NCBI RefSeq assembly: GCF_008710095.1 | Contig: NZ_VYKJ01000003.1 | Span: 1 to 64,000 of the forward strand | DNA length: 64,000 bases | Direction of reading: 5' to 3' | Origin: Affinibrenneria salicis | GTDB lineage: Bacteria; Pseudomonadota; Gammaproteobacteria; Enterobacterales; Enterobacteriaceae | In this document: positions 61,784 through 64,000 of the stretch, one piece after another | How positions within the stretch are numbered: position 1 is the first letter of the stretch | Layout of the letters: each line of letters starts with the position of its first letter | Program-made: the position numbers and the translations under genes | The notes under the pieces: generated by a model | Told to the model about the DNA's origin: nothing | What the model saw: only the letters and a program-made list of their open reading frames with translations | The model's database searches: none

Positions 61784-62647
61784 ATGGGTAACGGATGGCA
61801 TGAATGGCCCCTGATGATTTTCACCGTGCTGGGGCAGTGCGTGGTGGGCGGTCTGCTGGTGGTGGCGCTGGTGTTACTGAGCGGCAGACTGGACGGTCCG
61901 CAAACCCGGCGTCTCCAGCGCGCGATGTTTTTCCTCTGGCTACTGATGGGACTGGGATTTATCGCCTCGGTGATGCATCTCGGCTCGCCGCTGCGGGCGA
62001 TCAATGCGCTGAACCGTCTCGGCGACTCGGCGCTCAGTAACGAAATCGCCGCCGGCTCGCTGTTCTTTATGCTGGGCGGCCTGTACTGGCTGCTGGCGGT
62101 GCTGAACCGCCTGCCGGCCGCGCCGGGCAAGGTCCTGCTGATAGCGACCATGCTGACCGGCATGCTGTTCATTTATACCATGTGTCGGGTGTACGCGATT
62201 AATACGGTGCCCACCTGGGATAACGGCTATACGGCGTGGCACTTTGTGCTGACCTTGCTGGCAGGCGGTCCGGTGCTGGGCACGCTGCTGCTGAGAATAG
62301 CCGGAGTGGAGATCGACCGCGATCTGCGCGGGCTGGCGCTGGTCAGCGTTCTGGCGCTGTTGATCAGTATGGTCGTTAGCCTGATGCAGGCGTCGGGGCT
62401 GGCGGCGATCGCCGGCCCGCTGCAACCGGCGTCGGCGCTGGTGCCGTACTACGGCGGCTGGCAGGCGGCCCGTTTGCTGCTGCTGGCGCTGGGGCTGGGC
62501 TGCTGGATCTGTCCGCTGTTGCTGAGAAAAACGCCGGCGGTCGGCGCGCTGGCGCTGGCCACGTCGCTGGTGCTCGGCGGCGAATTGATCGGCCGGGCGT
62601 TGTTTTACGGGTTGCATATGACGGTGGGCATGGCGATAGCCGGCTGA
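61784..62647 (+). CDS. dmsC: DMSO reductase membrane anchor DmsC
   Basis: Eight-helix membrane anchor of 287 aa, the E. coli length, that oxidises menaquinol and holds the complex at the membrane. It starts at 61784 (MGNGWHEWPLMIFTVLGQC), one base after the dmsB stop codon, with AAGGAGG upstream. The segment LMGLGFIASVMHLGSPLRAINAL contains the conserved His of the quinol site. The product is close to YnfH too, so it may serve both catalytic subunits. Confidence 0.94.
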   Translation: MGNGWHEWPLMIFTVLGQCVVGGLLVVALVLLSGRLDGPQTRRLQRAMFFLWLLMGLGFIASVMHLGSPLRAINALNRLGDSALSNEIAAGSLFFMLGGLYWLLAVLNRLPAAPGKVLLIATMLTGMLFIYTMCRVYAINTVPTWDNGYTAWHFVLTLLAGGPVLGTLLLRIAGVEIDRDLRGLALVSVLALLISMVVSLMQASGLAAIAGPLQPASALVPYYGGWQAARLLLLALGLGCWICPLLLRKTPAVGALALATSLVLGGELIGRALFYGLHMTVGMAIAG

Positions 62648-62686
62648 CGCCATGGGCAGGTTCATCCATCAGGATGGAGTAACGTG

Positions 62687-64000
62687 ATGAGTAAGATTAG
62701 CGAGAGTGCGTTGTTATCCGCGCCGATCAGCCGTCGTCGACTGGTGCGCGACGGGTCCGTCATCGGCGCGCTGGCGGCGGCCGGCGGCCTTGCTTTGCCT
62801 TTTTCTCTGCGGGCGGCCGACGCGACGGCCGACGGCGCTTCGCCTCAGGCGGAGAAGGTCGTCTGGAGCGCCTGTACCGTCAACTGCGGCAGCCGTTGTC
62901 CGCTGCGTATGCACGTCAGCGAGGGGGAAGTGCGCTATGTGGAAACCGACAACCTCGGCGATGACCGCTATGCGGGGATGCACCAGGTGCGCGCCTGTCT
63001 GCGCGGGCGCTCGATGCGCCAGCGCATTTATCACCCGGACCGGCTGAAATACCCGATGAAGCGGGTCGGGCGGCGCGGCGAGGGCGAATTCCAGCGCATT
63101 AGCTGGGATGAAGCGCTGGATACGCTGGCGGCCAGCCTGCGGGATACGGTGGCGAAGTACGGCAACGAAGCCATTTATCTCAACTACGGCACCGGGACGC
63201 TGGGCGGCACGATGACCCGCTCATGGCCGCCGGGGAAAACGCTGATCGCCCGATTGATGAATTGCTACGGCGGCTATCTGAATCACTATGGCGACTACAG
63301 CACCGCGCAAATCGCCATGGGGCTGAACTATACCTACGGCGGCTGGGCCGACGGCAATAGCCCGTCGGACATCGAAAACAGCAAGCTGGTGGTGCTGTTT
63401 GGCAATAATCCCGGCGAAACCCGCATGAGCGGCGGGGGCGATGTCTACTATATGACCGAGGCGCGGCAGAAATCTCAGGCGCGCATGATTATTATTGATC
63501 CGCGCTATACCGACACTGCCGGCGGGCGCGAGGATGAGTGGATCCCGATTCGGCCGGGAACGGATGCGGCGCTGGCGGCGGGCATCGCCTGGGTGCTGAT
63601 TAATGAAAACCTGGTCGACCAGGCTTTTCTGGATACTTACTGTATCGGCTATGACGAAAAAACGTTGCCTGCCGGCGCGCCGGCTAACGGCCACTATAAA
63701 GCTTACATTCTGGGCCAGGGCGATGACGGCACGGCCAAAACGCCGGCCTGGGCGGCCGGCATCACCGGTATTCCGCAGGAGCGCATCATCAGGCTGGCGC
63801 GCGAGATCGGCAGTACCAAACCGGCGTACATCTCGCAGGGCTGGGGGCCGCAGCGCCAGGCCAACGGCGAGCTGACTTCGCGCGCCATCGCCATGTTGCC
63901 GATCCTGACCGGCAACGTCGGGGTTCACGGCGGCAACAGCGGCGCCAGGGAAGGATCTTACGATACGGAATTTGTGCGCATGCCGACGCTGGAGAACCCG
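62687..64000 (+). CDS. dmsA: DMSO reductase catalytic subunit DmsA (partial, runs off window)
   Basis: First 438 codons of a second molybdopterin catalytic subunit; the 3' end lies outside the window. A Tat signal with SRRRLV (Arg16, Arg17), cluster cysteines 63, 67, 71 and 104, and the segments GTGTLGGTMTRSWPPG and NHYGDYSTAQIAMGLNYTYGG are typical of E. coli DmsA. AGGATGGAG lies before the ATG. Gene order YnfE-type, dmsB, dmsC, dmsA recalls a duplicated catalytic gene, as in ynfEFGH, but with the true DmsA type placed last. Confidence 0.93.
   Translation, partial: MSKISESALLSAPISRRRLVRDGSVIGALAAAGGLALPFSLRAADATADGASPQAEKVVWSACTVNCGSRCPLRMHVSEGEVRYVETDNLGDDRYAGMHQVRACLRGRSMRQRIYHPDRLKYPMKRVGRRGEGEFQRISWDEALDTLAASLRDTVAKYGNEAIYLNYGTGTLGGTMTRSWPPGKTLIARLMNCYGGYLNHYGDYSTAQIAMGLNYTYGGWADGNSPSDIENSKLVVLFGNNPGETRMSGGGDVYYMTEARQKSQARMIIIDPRYTDTAGGREDEWIPIRPGTDAALAAGIAWVLINENLVDQAFLDTYCIGYDEKTLPAGAPANGHYKAYILGQGDDGTAKTPAWAAGITGIPQERIIRLAREIGSTKPAYISQGWGPQRQANGELTSRAIAMLPILTGNVGVHGGNSGAREGSYDTEFVRMPTLENP

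Overview
The window looks like chromosomal DNA of a plant-associated enterobacterium, most likely Pectobacteriaceae (Brenneria/Dickeya/Pectobacterium-like). Three things support this. A secreted PL1 pectate lyase has a signal peptide almost identical to the classical PelB leader. Nearly every housekeeping product is very close to its Escherichia coli counterpart as I remember it. Gene order from rimO to dmsC follows the E. coli 0.87-0.95 Mb region, with specific losses and insertions. No phage, integrase, transposase gene, CRISPR array, rRNA or tRNA was seen.

Layout. 1-3090: upstream edge, an amphipathic repeat lipoprotein, a GlsB-type membrane protein, a DUF421 protein and a cluster of MITE-like repeats. 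3091-5857: folE, yeiB and sanA, which lie elsewhere in E. coli, so a synteny junction falls near 5.9 kb. 6052-15365: rimO, a standalone EAL-domain gene in the bssR position, yliI, gstB, an inserted MetQ/MetN/MetI-type importer, and dacC. 15415-20183: the sRNA RybB with a sigma-E type promoter, then ybjL, ybjM, grxA, ybjC, nfsA and ybjN; rimK is missing. 20629-31987: potFGHI (putrescine import), ybjO, rlmC, artPIQM and artJ (arginine import), ybjQ and amiD. 31959-32703: a six-copy tandem array built from the convergent 3' ends of amiD and hcr. 32618-38537: hcr and hcp (nitric oxide/nitrosative stress) with NsrR-like and FNR-like sites, lysO, ybjD and cspD. 38875-47849: clpS, clpA, an unexplained structured-RNA candidate where E. 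coli has tRNA serW, infA, aat, cydC, cydD and trxB. 48551-56113: lrp, ftsK (TTG start, LexA box), lolA, rarA and serS. 57131-64000: pectate lyase inserted between serS and a DMSO-reductase locus, which holds a YnfE-type catalytic subunit, dmsB, dmsC and a second, truncated dmsA.

How the genes work together. Much of the window serves cell-envelope and periplasmic tasks (DacC, AmiD, LolA, RybB, SanA), import of polyamines, arginine and probably methionine-like compounds, and life at low oxygen (Hcp-Hcr, CydDC assembly of cytochrome bd, DMSO-type reductases). The pectate lyase adds plant cell-wall degradation.

Most unusual points: the amiD/hcr tandem array, the three-way-junction RNA candidate at 41581-41695, the repeat family with conserved inverted termini, a likely gene-conversion tract between the two DmsA-type genes, and a non-canonical start for ybjO. 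No completely novel multi-gene system was recognised.
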